A stretch of DNA of 64,000 bases from Candidatus Ruthenibacterium merdavium (GCA_019119935.1 DWWA01000051.1:1-64000); one strand, 5' to 3'. Counted from the first letter of the stretch, positions 9,074-18,037 are shown. The notes: generated from the sequence alone by a model not told the origin. Program-made: numbers and translations.

Positions 9074-10300
9074 ATGAGCCGATTTACACGAAAGATCAAG
9101 AGCAACTGGCTTTTGACGCTGGTTTTGGCTGTGCCGATTTGCTATGTGCTGATTCAGCTGTTTTTAATCTTGGATCGCTCTTATGTGATTGAGGTTGCGA
9201 TGCCTGACAGCTTGGATGATGTTCTGCTTTGTGACGGAATTATTGGTGTAAATGAAACGGAAATTCCTCAAACGGCGCAAGGATCACTTTTTTACCTTAC
9301 GCAAAACGGGGAGCGTGTAGCGGCAGGCGATAATGTGGCCCAAGTTTATGCGGACGAAACCGCCGCGGCCGCCGGACGAAAAATTCGCCAGCTGGAAGAA
9401 GAAATCCGCGTACTTCAGGAATCTCAAAACAGCGCCAGCAACCTGATGGATTTGGAAGAGCTGGAAAAACAGAAGATGACTTCTGTTTCCAATATTCTGC
9501 AAGCGGGGCAGGAAGGGGATTTTTCCGCCTTAACGAGCGATTACCGCACTTTGCAGCTCTCGATGAACCGAAAGGCCGTTCAGCTGGACGAAACGCTTGA
9601 TTTTTCTGCGCGGATTGCGGAGTTGACCGCGCAAAAAGATGCGTTGACAGGCACGGCGCCTGCGCAAAGCATAACGGCAACTGCGGGCGGATATTTTGTG
9701 TCGGCAATGGACTCTCAAAAAAAGCAGTTCAGCATTGAACAATTGGATGCCATGACACCTGCGCAGCTCAAGGATGCCGCGGCCTCTCCCGAACAGGCCA
9801 ACAGCACTGGGCTGGTTGGAAAGCTGTGGCTTGATTATCACTGGTATTTCTACACGTCGGTTGAAATTGCGGATGCTGAAAAATTCCGAGAAGGAGATGT
9901 TTTGAAAATTTCCTTTCCGGAATGTGCTTCGGAGCAAATTCCCGTTACGGTGGTTTCCGTAACGCCGGAGGAGCAGGCGGGGCTTGTAAAGCTGGTGCTG
10001 GAAAGTGAATATATCAACGAGGATGTCATTACGCTGGAGCAAGCGCGCGCGGAAATTTCCTTTGCCACTTACAAGGGATTAAGCATCAGCAAGCAGGCGC
10101 TGCACGTGATTGACGGACAAACGGGAATTTATGTCAAAAGCGGAAATATGGCGTATTGGCGTCCGGTGAAAGTGCTGTTTGAAACACAAAACCAGGTGAT
10201 TTTAAGCTCTGTGTATGAAGACGGCGTCAACGAAGTAAAGTATTACGATAACGTCATTCGAGAAGGCAAAGACATTCACAATGAAAAATTGCTGCATTAA
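9074..10300 (+). CDS. HlyD-like membrane-anchored adaptor protein
   Basis: This is a 408-residue protein with one membrane segment at residues 13-34 and a large extracytoplasmic part. A lipoyl/barrel-sandwich-like half (residues 60-100) is followed by an Ala/Glu/Gln-rich helical stretch (about 95-190) and a second beta-rich region. This is the layout of HlyD-type periplasmic adaptor proteins. Similar proteins are commonly found just before sepF in Clostridia, with no ABC exporter partner, as here. The start is ATG 9074 with AAAAGGAG 7 bases upstream. The family assignment is moderately sure; the function, possibly linked to the envelope or division, is not known. Confidence 0.7.
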   Translation: MSRFTRKIKSNWLLTLVLAVPICYVLIQLFLILDRSYVIEVAMPDSLDDVLLCDGIIGVNETEIPQTAQGSLFYLTQNGERVAAGDNVAQVYADETAAAAGRKIRQLEEEIRVLQESQNSASNLMDLEELEKQKMTSVSNILQAGQEGDFSALTSDYRTLQLSMNRKAVQLDETLDFSARIAELTAQKDALTGTAPAQSITATAGGYFVSAMDSQKKQFSIEQLDAMTPAQLKDAAASPEQANSTGLVGKLWLDYHWYFYTSVEIADAEKFREGDVLKISFPECASEQIPVTVVSVTPEEQAGLVKLVLESEYINEDVITLEQARAEISFATYKGLSISKQALHVIDGQTGIYVKSGNMAYWRPVKVLFETQNQVILSSVYEDGVNEVKYYDNVIREGKDIHNEKLLH

Positions 10301-10351
10301 ACCATGTAGAAACATAAAACAATTGTTTTCTCACACCGGGCGAGGAGCTTT

Positions 10352-10435
10352 ATGGAAAAAACAGGGGAATCTCCTGTCGATTTTCAATGTTTTCGCTCAG
10401 TACATATGGTTTGTGCGGAAAAAACGAAACTTTGA
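10352..10435 (+). CDS. Possible 27-residue small protein upstream of sepF
   Basis: An ATG at 10352 has a good GAGGAG site 4-5 bases upstream and opens a 27-codon frame (MEKTGESPVDFQ... ending in KTKL). It lies between the HlyD-like gene and the sepF promoter. No homologue is recognised. A short AGGCTT/AAGCCT hairpin overlaps its stop codon region (10434-10451). It could be a small protein, a leader peptide or chance. Confidence 0.3.
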   Translation: MEKTGESPVDFQCFRSVHMVCAEKTKL

Positions 10436-10481
10436 GGCTTGAAAAAAGCCTGATGCATTTGCCTGTCAAAAAGCGGAGCTA

Positions 10482-10510
10482 TTGACAAGCAGGGCAAAAA
10501 CTAGGATAAT
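10482..10510 (+). promoter_or_regulatory. Sigma-A promoter of sepF-ylmH-divIVA
   Basis: TTGACA (10482-10487) and GATAAT (10505-10510) are separated by 17 bases, 50 bases before the sepF start. Confidence 0.7.
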
Positions 10511-10559
10511 AGATAGTGATACCAAAGCGTATGAAACGTAATAAAAGGAGCTCTTTTCT

Positions 10560-11021
10560 ATGAATATGTTGGACAAGCTGAAAGGCATTATGGGCGCCCC
10601 GACCGATGAGGACGAGGAATACGAGGACGAGGAATACGAAGAAGAAGCCCAGGAAGAGTATCCTCAAGAAGAACAGCGCGGTCATTATGAACAAACAAAC
10701 GAGGCGGCAAACCGCCCGGGAAAGGTGGTAAATATGTCTGCTTCTGCGCCGTTGCAGGTTGTGCTTGTGAAGCCGGAGCGTTTTGAGGATGCATCTGCAA
10801 TTGCCGATCATCTGAACGCAAAAAGAACAGTCGTTTTGAACCTGGAGGGAACCAGCAAAGAGGTTTCACGCCGTCTTGTCGACTTTTTATCCGGCGTTGC
10901 GTATGCCAATCACGGCCAAATGAAGCGTGTTGCAAACAGCACCTTTATCATCACGCCGTTTAATGTCGACATTATGGGCGATTTGCTCGACGAGCTGGAA
11001 AGCAATGGCGTCTTCTTCTGA
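10560..11021 (+). CDS. sepF: Cell division protein SepF
   Basis: SepF binds membranes through its N-terminal helix and bundles FtsZ filaments at the division site. The 153-residue protein has an amphipathic N-terminus (MNMLDKLKGIMG), an unusually Glu-rich linker (residues 15-50) and the conserved C-terminal SepF core from about residue 60, with FEDASAIADHL, VVLNLEG and a DFLSG segment. The start ATG 10560 has AAAAGGAG upstream. It is followed directly by ylmH and divIVA, the standard Gram-positive division cluster. Confidence 0.95.
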   Translation: MNMLDKLKGIMGAPTDEDEEYEDEEYEEEAQEEYPQEEQRGHYEQTNEAANRPGKVVNMSASAPLQVVLVKPERFEDASAIADHLNAKRTVVLNLEGTSKEVSRRLVDFLSGVAYANHGQMKRVANSTFIITPFNVDIMGDLLDELESNGVFF

Positions 11022-11790
11022 TGCAAAGCAGCGCGGCTACCGGCCGCCCGCAAATGACGAGGAACGCCTGCTTGTTAAGCGTGTTTCGGGCCTTGCGCAT
11101 GCGGGGGCTTCCGGGGCTCTCAAGAAGATTGGTTTTTTAAGCGATCGCGAGTTGGAACTGGCCGTTGCAGCGGCAAACCCAAGCGGCGCTGCGATGCGCG
11201 CATTCGGAGGATATGAAAACGCCGAGCGGTGCGTGCTGGCTTTTTCAGGCAGCATGGAAATGCTGTCCGACGAAGTATTTGAAATTTCGTGCGTGCGATT
11301 GGAAGTGCATGGCGGTGCCGCGCGTTTGACACACCGCGACTATTTGGGCGCGCTGATGTCTTTGGGTCTAACGCGGGAAACGCTGGGCGATATTTTGCCC
11401 GATTCAAAAGGCGCTCTGCTCTACGCGCGGCAAGCGGCGGCGCAGTGTGTTGTGAATGAGCTGACCAGTGTCGGCAGACAGAGCGTGTCATGCCATTTCA
11501 GTGAGGAAGCTCCGCAGCAGATACACGAGCGTGACGAGCGCCGCGTCACGGTGGCTTCCCTGCGCTTGGATGCGGTGCTTTCTGCTATGCTCAAACTGAG
11601 CCGCGCTGATGCATGTACGCTGATTCGCTCAGGCGCGGTGAGCATCAATCATGTGCAGGCTGTGCGTGCTCATGAAACAATGTACGAAAATGACGTGGTT
11701 CGTGTGAAGGGCTACGGAAAATATGAAGTGTGCGCGATTGGTGCACAAAGTAAAAAAGGCAGGACTTTTATTACTTATTGCCAATTTTAG
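11005..11790 (+). CDS. ylmH: YlmH-type RNA-binding protein with S4 domain
   Basis: This 261-residue protein has an N-terminal YlmH domain and a C-terminal S4 RNA-binding domain (about residues 190-240, LRLDAVLSAMLKLSRADA..IRSGAVSIN). YlmH-family proteins are reported to act on stalled 50S-peptidyl-tRNA complexes, and the gene sits in the division cluster. ATG 11005, which overlaps the end of sepF by 17 bases, is chosen because it gives the usual N-terminus; its ribosome site is weak, consistent with translational coupling. A longer frame upstream is only the alternative frame of sepF. Confidence 0.88.
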   Translation: MASSSDAKQRGYRPPANDEERLLVKRVSGLAHAGASGALKKIGFLSDRELELAVAAANPSGAAMRAFGGYENAERCVLAFSGSMEMLSDEVFEISCVRLEVHGGAARLTHRDYLGALMSLGLTRETLGDILPDSKGALLYARQAAAQCVVNELTSVGRQSVSCHFSEEAPQQIHERDERRVTVASLRLDAVLSAMLKLSRADACTLIRSGAVSINHVQAVRAHETMYENDVVRVKGYGKYEVCAIGAQSKKGRTFITYCQF

Positions 11791-11809
11791 AAAAGAGGGG
11801 TATTCTCTT

Positions 11810-12712
11810 ATGACCGTGGATGACATCAGAAATGCTGTGTTTGATAAAACGCTGGGCAGGGGCTACCGCATGGATCAGGTAGATGATTTCCTGGCACAGG
11901 TTGCCGCTGAGTTTGAGCGAAAAGAACGCGAAAAAGAGGATATCGAGAAAAAGCTTTACATCTTGGCGGAAAAGGTGGACCAGTACCGCAACGATGAAGA
12001 AACGCTGAAAACTGCTTTGCTCAATGCGCAGCGCATGGGTGAAAGTGTGATTTATGAGGCGCGTCAGAAAGCGGAAACCATTGTTTACGATGCAAATAAT
12101 AAGGCAAGCCGTCTTCGGGAAGAGGCGCGCCAAGTAGTGGCTGACGCCGAGGAAGAGCTGCGCAACTTAAAGGCTGAGGTAACGCACTTCAAAAAGAATA
12201 TTCTGGATATGTACCGCCAGCACATTGAGCTGCTGAGCGTTCTTCCGGAAGAGCGTCACATCGAAGCAGAACCGGACGAGCCGGAAAAACCGCAGGCTGT
12301 TGAGGAAGAGAAGGCGGCGCCTTCGGAGCAGCCGGAACAGCAAGAGGCACAAGATGCTGCGCAGGAAGATGCGGCGTTTGATTTAGAGGACGACGCAGCC
12401 GACGAGGATGAGGCTTACGAGGAAGAGGAGTTTGCTCTGGACGAAGAAGAGGCTTCGGACGAGGCTTACGAGGAAGAAGAGTACGAGCGGGAAGATGAGC
12501 TTCCGTTTGATGCCTTCGACGATGAGCCGCAGGATGATGAGGCATATATCGACGAAGATTATTTTGAGTTTCAAGAGCCGGAGGTTGAAGTACAGCAAGA
12601 GCCCGAAGAGCCGATGCCGCAGCCAAAGCCCAAAAGAAAACCGGCCGCACGCAAGACACGTTCTAAGAAAGATGTTTCCTATGGAGCGTATGAGGACATC
12701 ACGTTTCATTGA
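11810..12712 (+). CDS. divIVA: DivIVA-family cell division/polarity protein with long acidic tail
   Basis: DivIVA binds negatively curved membrane at poles and septa and recruits partner proteins. The 300-residue product starts with the membrane-binding motif MTVDDIRNAVFDKTLGRGYR and VDDFL, followed by coiled coils to about residue 155. The C-terminal half is extremely Glu/Asp-rich (about residues 160-270), and the last 30 residues are basic (KPKRKPAARKTRSKK). Firmicute DivIVA is usually 160-230 residues, so this tail is a marked extension. The start ATG 11810 has GAGGGG 10 bases upstream. A strong terminator follows. Confidence 0.93.
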   Translation: MTVDDIRNAVFDKTLGRGYRMDQVDDFLAQVAAEFERKEREKEDIEKKLYILAEKVDQYRNDEETLKTALLNAQRMGESVIYEARQKAETIVYDANNKASRLREEARQVVADAEEELRNLKAEVTHFKKNILDMYRQHIELLSVLPEERHIEAEPDEPEKPQAVEEEKAAPSEQPEQQEAQDAAQEDAAFDLEDDAADEDEAYEEEEFALDEEEASDEAYEEEEYEREDELPFDAFDDEPQDDEAYIDEDYFEFQEPEVEVQQEPEEPMPQPKPKRKPAARKTRSKKDVSYGAYEDITFH

Positions 12713-12716
12713 TGCA

Positions 12717-12750
12717 AACAGCGGCGTATCGTGTGTACGCCGCTGTTTTT
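12717..12750 (+). terminator. Intrinsic terminator after divIVA
   Basis: A perfect 12-base-pair stem (12717-12728 with 12736-12747) with a 7-base loop runs into a five-T tract. Confidence 0.9.
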
Positions 12751-12849
12751 CGTTGAACGGCCTGCTTTGCGCTTAACCCCACAAAGCCCAAGGTGCAAAA
12801 GCGGCGAAAGATACCGTTTTAGCCTGTGAACGGGCGAAAGGAGCAAAGA

Positions 12850-13350
12850 ATGTTCATTATTAGCATTTTGAGTATTTTAGGCTGTGTTGTGCTGGACCAG
12901 CTGACGAAATATTTAGCACAAATTTATTTGCAGCCCGTTGGAACCATGGAGTTTATTCCCGGCGTGATGGAACTGCGCTTCGTTTTGAACGACGGGGCGG
13001 CCTTTTCCAGCTTTGCGGGCGCGCGCTGGTTTTTAATCTTGTTTACCGGGGTCGCAATTGCTGCGCTTGCGGTTTATCTGTTTTGGAAAAAGCCGGAAAG
13101 CCGCTTAGAGCGCGCCGCGATTATTATGATGATCGGCGGCGGTCTTGGCAATCTGATTGACCGAGTGCGCACCGGTGTGGTGGTGGATTTTTTTGCCACG
13201 ACATTTATGAATTTTGCGGTGTTTAATGTGGCGGACTGCTTTGTGTGCATCGGTGCGGCACTGCTGATTATCTACGTTTTTATGGAAGAGCAGAGAAAAA
13301 GCAAAAAGTTGCACGGGAAAGGCAGTGAAGCAGAGCATGGAGCTTCTTGA
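12850..13350 (+). CDS. lspA: Lipoprotein signal peptidase LspA
   Basis: LspA is the aspartic protease in the membrane that removes signal peptides from prolipoproteins, and several lipoproteins in this window would be its substrates. The 166-residue protein has four membrane segments and the family motifs DQLTKYL, VLNDGAAF, GGLGNLIDRV and FNVADCFVCIG, the last two carrying the catalytic Asp pair. ATG 12850 has AAGGAG 6 bases upstream; a GTG at 12826 is further out and not preferred. It overlaps the following pseudouridine synthase gene by 26 bases. Confidence 0.95.
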   Translation: MFIISILSILGCVVLDQLTKYLAQIYLQPVGTMEFIPGVMELRFVLNDGAAFSSFAGARWFLILFTGVAIAALAVYLFWKKPESRLERAAIIMMIGGGLGNLIDRVRTGVVVDFFATTFMNFAVFNVADCFVCIGAALLIIYVFMEEQRKSKKLHGKGSEAEHGAS

Positions 13351-14263
13351 AGCGTGGGTCGATGAAGAACGCGCCGGCATGCGCTTAGATGCTTTTTTGG
13401 CGGCTGCTTTTGAACAGGTGAGCCGCAGCTATGCACAAACTCTGCTGGAACAAGGGGCGGTGACATATAACGGAAAGCCCGTTTCAAAAAGCACAAAAAC
13501 CGCGCTCGGCGCAAAAGTGACGCTTTCTTTGCCTGATCCAAAGCCTTTGGAAACGCCCCCGCAGGACATTGCCCTTGATATCGTTTATGAAGATGACCAC
13601 TTGCTCGTGGTGAATAAGCCCAAAGGCATGGTGGTGCATCCGGCCGCCGGAAACCCGGACGGTACGCTTGTGAACGCGCTTTTGCACCATTGCGGCACAA
13701 GGCTTTCGGCGATTAACGGCGCCATTCGTCCCGGTATTGTTCACCGCATTGATAAAGATACCAGCGGCCTTTTAGTAGTGGCCAAAGACAATGAAACACA
13801 TCTCGCTCTTTCCGAGCAGTTTGCGTGCCACAGCATTACGCGTGTGTACCATACGGTTGTTTACGGCGGCTTTCCCGCAGACGAGGGCTTTGTGGAAGGC
13901 ATGATTGCGCGTCACCCGGCAGACAGAAAACGAATGGCAGTGGTGCATGATAAGGGCAAATATGCTTATACCTCCTATCATGTTGAGGGGCGCTATCAGG
14001 GCTTTACCCATTTATCGGTGCGTTTAAAAACGGGGCGCACACATCAAATTCGCGTGCATATGGCGAGCATCGGCCACCCCGTTGCGGGGGACAGTGTATA
14101 TGGGCCGCGTAAGGTGATTACGCAGCTGCAGGGCCAGTGTCTGCACGCAAAGGTTTTGGGGTTTGTTCATCCTGCAACGGGAAAGTATGTGGAATTTGAC
14201 AGCGAACTGCCCGTTTATTTCAGAGAGTTTCTCTCAAAGCTGGCACAAAAAACCGGCGGGTGA
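13325..14263 (+). CDS. rluD: RluA/RluD-family 23S rRNA pseudouridine synthase
   Basis: This 312-residue protein has an N-terminal S4 RNA-binding domain (residues 10-70) and a pseudouridine synthase domain with the catalytic Asp in HRIDKDTSGLLVVAK. It matches the RluD/YlyB type that follows lspA in Bacillus. The start is uncertain. GTG 13325 has AAAGG only 3 bases away, and ATG 13337 is in frame but has no well-placed site; both begin inside lspA. The exact rRNA position modified cannot be read from the sequence. Confidence 0.88.
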   Translation: MKQSMELLEAWVDEERAGMRLDAFLAAAFEQVSRSYAQTLLEQGAVTYNGKPVSKSTKTALGAKVTLSLPDPKPLETPPQDIALDIVYEDDHLLVVNKPKGMVVHPAAGNPDGTLVNALLHHCGTRLSAINGAIRPGIVHRIDKDTSGLLVVAKDNETHLALSEQFACHSITRVYHTVVYGGFPADEGFVEGMIARHPADRKRMAVVHDKGKYAYTSYHVEGRYQGFTHLSVRLKTGRTHQIRVHMASIGHPVAGDSVYGPRKVITQLQGQCLHAKVLGFVHPATGKYVEFDSELPVYFREFLSKLAQKTGG

Positions 14264-14313
14264 GGATGTGTTTTGCGCACACAGGAGTGTCTGCGCAAGA
14301 AAGGGTGTTGAAA

Positions 14314-15171
14314 ATGATACAGTCCGTCAAAGATTGTTTGGTGGTCTGCGATGTAGATAATACACTGCTGAGCGCACACGGCGGTTTGCCTGAAGTGAAC
14401 AAGCTCACGATTGAGCTGTTTATGTCGATGGGCGGACGCTTTACGGTTGCAACAGGGCGCACAACGGAATCGGTGAAGCGCCAGTTGGGACAGTTGAAAA
14501 TCAATGCGCCGGCGATTACTTACGGCGGAAGCGTAATTTATGATTTTGAAAAGAAGATTTGGCTTCAAAATAAAGTTTTGCCGCAAATTGCAGCGATGCA
14601 GGCTTTGTGTGATATCAAGGAAGCCGTTCCCGGGATTGGCATTGAGGTGATGACATCCGACGGAAGGCTGTATGTGGTGCAAAGCAATGAATATACCCAT
14701 CATCATACGGTGTACGAACGGCTCATTTACACAATGTCGCCTTTGGGTGAGTTTTCCAACCAGTGGAATAAAGTTATGTTTGCAGGCGCGCCTGAGCTTT
14801 TAACAAAAGCGCAGGATTTTGTGAAAAACAGACGTTATCCCGGCCTTTATTTTGTGTTTACGGACGAAATCTATTTTGAAATGATGCCGCAGTGCGTTTC
14901 CAAAGGAAGCGCGCTGAAAGAACTGTGCGAGTTTACGGGGATTCCGCTTGAAAATACCATTGCAATCGGGGACTATTACAACGACTTGGAAATGCTGGAG
15001 GCGGCGGGTTATGCCGTTGCCATGGAAAATGCACCGATGAAATTGCAGGCGGTGGCGGATGAAATTACGACACGCTGTGAAGATGGCGGCGTTGCACAGG
15101 TGCTGTATGGCTTAATCCGCAAATACGGGGAAGACCCGCAGGACCGCAGAGTGCGCGGGTATTTCCAATGA
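14314..15171 (+). CDS. Cof-type HAD phosphatase
   Basis: This is a HAD-superfamily hydrolase of 285 residues with the C2-type (Cof) cap. Motif I is CDVDNTLLS, motif II Thr lies in TVATGRTTES, and motif III/IV is GDYYNDLEMLEAAGYAVAMENA near the C-terminus. Such enzymes dephosphorylate sugar phosphates or flavin precursors; the substrate cannot be predicted here. ATG 14314 has AAAGGG 8 bases upstream. An in-frame upstream ATG overlaps rluD but lacks a site. It is joined to the next gene by an ATGA overlap. Confidence 0.88.
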   Translation: MIQSVKDCLVVCDVDNTLLSAHGGLPEVNKLTIELFMSMGGRFTVATGRTTESVKRQLGQLKINAPAITYGGSVIYDFEKKIWLQNKVLPQIAAMQALCDIKEAVPGIGIEVMTSDGRLYVVQSNEYTHHHTVYERLIYTMSPLGEFSNQWNKVMFAGAPELLTKAQDFVKNRRYPGLYFVFTDEIYFEMMPQCVSKGSALKELCEFTGIPLENTIAIGDYYNDLEMLEAAGYAVAMENAPMKLQAVADEITTRCEDGGVAQVLYGLIRKYGEDPQDRRVRGYFQ

Positions 15172-15470
15172 AGCGCTGGGTAGCTTTATACTTGGTTTCG
15201 CTGGCTGCCGCTGCTTTGGCGGCGAATCGTTTTGTTCGCATTCCCGAAAATCAAGCCATTGCCTGGCCGAATCATGATTTGATTGATGTGAATCATGCTA
15301 CGGCCCAGGATTGGATGCTTTTGCCGGGAATTGGTGAAAAACGTGCGCAGGCGCTGGTTGCCCTGCAAAAGCAAAAGGGGTGTTTGAAGGGGCCGGAAGA
15401 GATGACCGAGGCCGAAGAGATTTCAAAGGCACTGGCAGAGCAGATAAAGCCGTATTTGACGTTTGAATAA
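15168..15470 (+). CDS. Membrane-anchored helix-hairpin-helix protein, ComEA-like
   Basis: This is a 100-residue protein with one N-terminal membrane segment (residues 4-20) and a single ComEA-type HhH domain (IDVNHATAQDWMLLPGIGEKRAQALV). ComEA binds DNA outside the membrane during transformation. This protein is about half the length of Bacillus ComEA and lacks its oligomerisation domain, and comEC is not nearby, so a competence role is only possible. The start overlaps the previous gene by 4 bases. Confidence 0.75.
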   Translation: MKRWVALYLVSLAAAALAANRFVRIPENQAIAWPNHDLIDVNHATAQDWMLLPGIGEKRAQALVALQKQKGCLKGPEEMTEAEEISKALAEQIKPYLTFE

Positions 15471-15580
15471 CTGTTAAAGCGGAGCTTTGCCGCCGGATAG
15501 ACAAGGGGATTTTGTTGCCGAAAATGCTTCAGCGCAACGGCGCTGAAACGAATGTGCGGATCATCGGGAGGGATGATGCA

Positions 15581-17731
15581 ATGTCGAATTTGGAGCAGGA
15601 AATTTTTATCAATCGTGAATTGAGCTGGCTGGATTTTAACCGACGCGTTTTGGAGCTTTCCAAAGATAAGTCGGTTCCCATTGGTGAACAGCTTAAATTT
15701 GCGGCGATTTACGGCAGTAATTTAGACGAGTTTTTTATGGTGCGGGTTGGCTCGCTGTATGACAGAACGCTTTTAAAAGTGACGGCCAAAGACAATAAAA
15801 CAGGCTGGACACCTGCTCAGCAGCTGTCGGCGATTATGCCGAAGGTGCAGGAGCTTCAGCAGTATTGCGACAAGTGCGTGGCAAAGCTTTACGAGCGCTT
15901 GGAAAACTGCGGCTACTACAAAGTGAACTTTGAAAAGCTGACGAAAAAGCAAGAGCATTTTTGGAAAAAGTACTTTGTGAAAGAAGTGCTGCCGATGCTT
16001 TCGGTGCAGGTGGTAGATAAACGCCATCCCTTCCCGTTTTTGCGCAACAATGAAACGTATATCGGAGCGATGCTGCGCGATAAAAATGAGGTGCAGTGGG
16101 CGCTGGGCCTGATTCCTGTCAATAACCAGTTTAAGCGCATTATTTTTGCACCCGCAGAGGGGAAAACAGAATTTGCTTTGATGGAAGAGCTGATTTGCCA
16201 TTATGCTTCTCATGCGTTCGGAAAAAGCAGCGTGCAGGGTAAGGGCATTTTCCGCATTACGCGAAACGCGGATATTTCGGTGGATGAAGGCATGTTTGAT
16301 CATGATGTGGATTACCGCGAAGTGATGAGCGACCTTTTGAAAAAACGCCGCAAGCTTGCCGCGGTTCGCATGCAGATTACCCCGAAAACGCCGGACGCAA
16401 TGATTGACTTTTTGTGCGGAAAGCTGGTTCTTCCGCGCACCCAGTGCTTTGTGCAGTCAGCACCGCCGGATCTTTCGATTGGCTTTCAGCTTGCGGGGCG
16501 CCTGGCGCAGGATAACCACCCGGAACGGTTTTACCCGGTGCGCCGTCCGATGCTGCCGCCTAACGGTTTTGATTTAACAAAAGCAGTACAGAATGAAGAC
16601 GTGCTGCTTTCATATCCGTATCAAAGCATTCGTCCGTTTATCGTAATGCTGCGCCGCGCTGCTTATGACCCGGATGTTGTTTCTATCAAAATGACGCTGT
16701 ACCGCGTGGCGCATGAATCCAAAATTATTGAAGCGCTGATTTCGGCGGCGGAGAACGGCAAAGAAGTTGTAGTAGTAGTGGAGCTGCGCGCACGTTTTGA
16801 TGAGCAGAATAATATTGATTATTCTAAGCAGCTGGAAGAAGCGGGCTGTACGGTGATTTACGGCTTTGAGTCGTATAAGGTACACTCGAAGCTCACGCTG
16901 ATTACCAAGATTAAAAACGGCCAGACAAGTTATATTGCGCAAATCGGAACCGGTAACTATAACGAGAAAACAAGTGAGCAATATACAGACTTGTCCTATA
17001 TCACAACCAAGCCGGAAATCGGTGAGGAGCTGGCAGGCGTGTTCCACAATCTTGCGATTGCAAAGCTGACGCAGGAAGCAGAGCACTTGCTGGTGGCACC
17101 GCTGTGCTTTAAAAGCGTGATGCTGGAAGAAATTGACCGCGAAATTGAAGCCAAGAAGATGGGCAAAGACGCAGGCATGATTTTGAAGTGCAACTCGGTG
17201 AGCGATAAGGAAATCATTGAAAAGCTCAGCGAGGCCTCCTGTGCGGGCGTGAAAATTCAAATGATTGTGCGCGGAATTTGCTGCTTGAAAGCGGGTGTTC
17301 CGGGCAAGACAGAGAATATTACCGTGCGCAGCATTGTGGGGCGTTATTTGGAGCATGAGCGTGTTTATGCGTTTGGCACGCAGGACCGCCTGCGTGTTTA
17401 CGTGGCATCCGGCGACTTTTTAACACGCAATACAGAAAAGCGCGTAGAAGTGGGCGTGCGCATTACAGACCGCAAGCTGGTCAATGAATTGATGCAGACA
17501 CTGAATATGCAGCTGCACGATAATGTCAATGCTTCGGTGATGAAACCAGATGGCAGTTATGCGAAAGTGAAACGCATGGAAGGCCAGTCTGCGATTGACA
17601 GTCAGCTTGGCATGTACGACATGCTCAAAACAGCATGGCCGGAAATGCCCACGGGAGGCTTTGCGCCTCAGCAGGTCAGGACGGAGCGTGTAAAGGTGCG
17701 TGCCGTGCGCCGCAGAAAAACGCAGCCCTGA
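15581..17731 (+). CDS. ppk1: Polyphosphate kinase 1
   Basis: PPK1 reversibly transfers the terminal phosphate of ATP to polyphosphate at the membrane. The 716-residue product has the four PPK domains: N-terminal FINRELSWLDFNRRVL, the head domain, and two C-terminal PLD-like domains. The catalytic autophosphorylated His lies in YKVHSKLTLI and the second conserved His in YLEHERVYAFG. ATG 15581 is chosen because GGGAGG is 8 bases upstream; an in-frame TTG at 15512 would add residues outside the family start. A strong terminator follows. No exopolyphosphatase gene is adjacent. Confidence 0.96.
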   Translation: MSNLEQEIFINRELSWLDFNRRVLELSKDKSVPIGEQLKFAAIYGSNLDEFFMVRVGSLYDRTLLKVTAKDNKTGWTPAQQLSAIMPKVQELQQYCDKCVAKLYERLENCGYYKVNFEKLTKKQEHFWKKYFVKEVLPMLSVQVVDKRHPFPFLRNNETYIGAMLRDKNEVQWALGLIPVNNQFKRIIFAPAEGKTEFALMEELICHYASHAFGKSSVQGKGIFRITRNADISVDEGMFDHDVDYREVMSDLLKKRRKLAAVRMQITPKTPDAMIDFLCGKLVLPRTQCFVQSAPPDLSIGFQLAGRLAQDNHPERFYPVRRPMLPPNGFDLTKAVQNEDVLLSYPYQSIRPFIVMLRRAAYDPDVVSIKMTLYRVAHESKIIEALISAAENGKEVVVVVELRARFDEQNNIDYSKQLEEAGCTVIYGFESYKVHSKLTLITKIKNGQTSYIAQIGTGNYNEKTSEQYTDLSYITTKPEIGEELAGVFHNLAIAKLTQEAEHLLVAPLCFKSVMLEEIDREIEAKKMGKDAGMILKCNSVSDKEIIEKLSEASCAGVKIQMIVRGICCLKAGVPGKTENITVRSIVGRYLEHERVYAFGTQDRLRVYVASGDFLTRNTEKRVEVGVRITDRKLVNELMQTLNMQLHDNVNASVMKPDGSYAKVKRMEGQSAIDSQLGMYDMLKTAWPEMPTGGFAPQQVRTERVKVRAVRRRKTQP

Positions 17732-17775
17732 TGCTGTGATAACGCATTCGCGTTTTCAATCAAAATAGAATTCTT

Positions 17776-17822
17776 GCCGCCCGTTCGGTTGCCGTGAGTG
17801 CCGAGCGGGTGGCTGTTTTTTC
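17776..17822 (+). terminator. Intrinsic terminator after ppk1
   Basis: Stem 17776-17788 pairs with 17801-17813 (13 pairs with two G-U), followed by TG and a six-T run. Confidence 0.88.
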
Positions 17823-17855
17823 TTATGCGGAACGAACCATATCGTACCGTATCCG

Positions 17856-17886
17856 TTTCATTACAGAAAAAGCGCCTTTCGTTACA
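17856..17886 (+). promoter_or_regulatory. Paired direct repeats, probable LytTR regulator binding site
   Basis: TTTCATTACA (17856-17865) and TTTCGTTACA (17877-17886) are direct repeats with starts 21 bases apart, two helical turns. This is the geometry used by LytTR-type response regulators. They end 6 bases before a possible -35 at 17893. The same motif pair recurs before the gene at 20317, which supports a role for the regulator encoded next to it. The assignment is inference from spacing and context. Confidence 0.6.
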
Positions 17887-17892
17887 TGTTGC

Positions 17893-17920
17893 TTGCGTTT
17901 TGCGTAAAGCGGCGGATAAA
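17893..17920 (+). promoter_or_regulatory. Candidate promoter of the LytTR/GHKL operon
   Basis: TTGCGT (17893-17898) and GATAAA (17915-17920) are 16 bases apart, directly downstream of the paired repeats. A second candidate closer to the gene is TTGCTC (17964-17969) with TACAAT (17988-17993) and an 18-base spacer. Confidence 0.45.
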
Positions 17921-18037
17921 AAAAGGGGAAATACAGAAAGTGTCCTGAACGAAAAAGCTTTACTTGCTCATCACGCCTTTGCATGGGTACAATAGAAGCA
18001 GGCTGTAAGCGATGTTGAAACAAAAGGAGGGAAAACC

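Noticed and set aside
17932..18037. An AgrD-like peptide gene beside the AgrA/AgrC-like pair
   Set aside because: I checked the spaces before and after the two genes and found no short frame with a ribosome site and AgrD features, and no AgrB-like gene.
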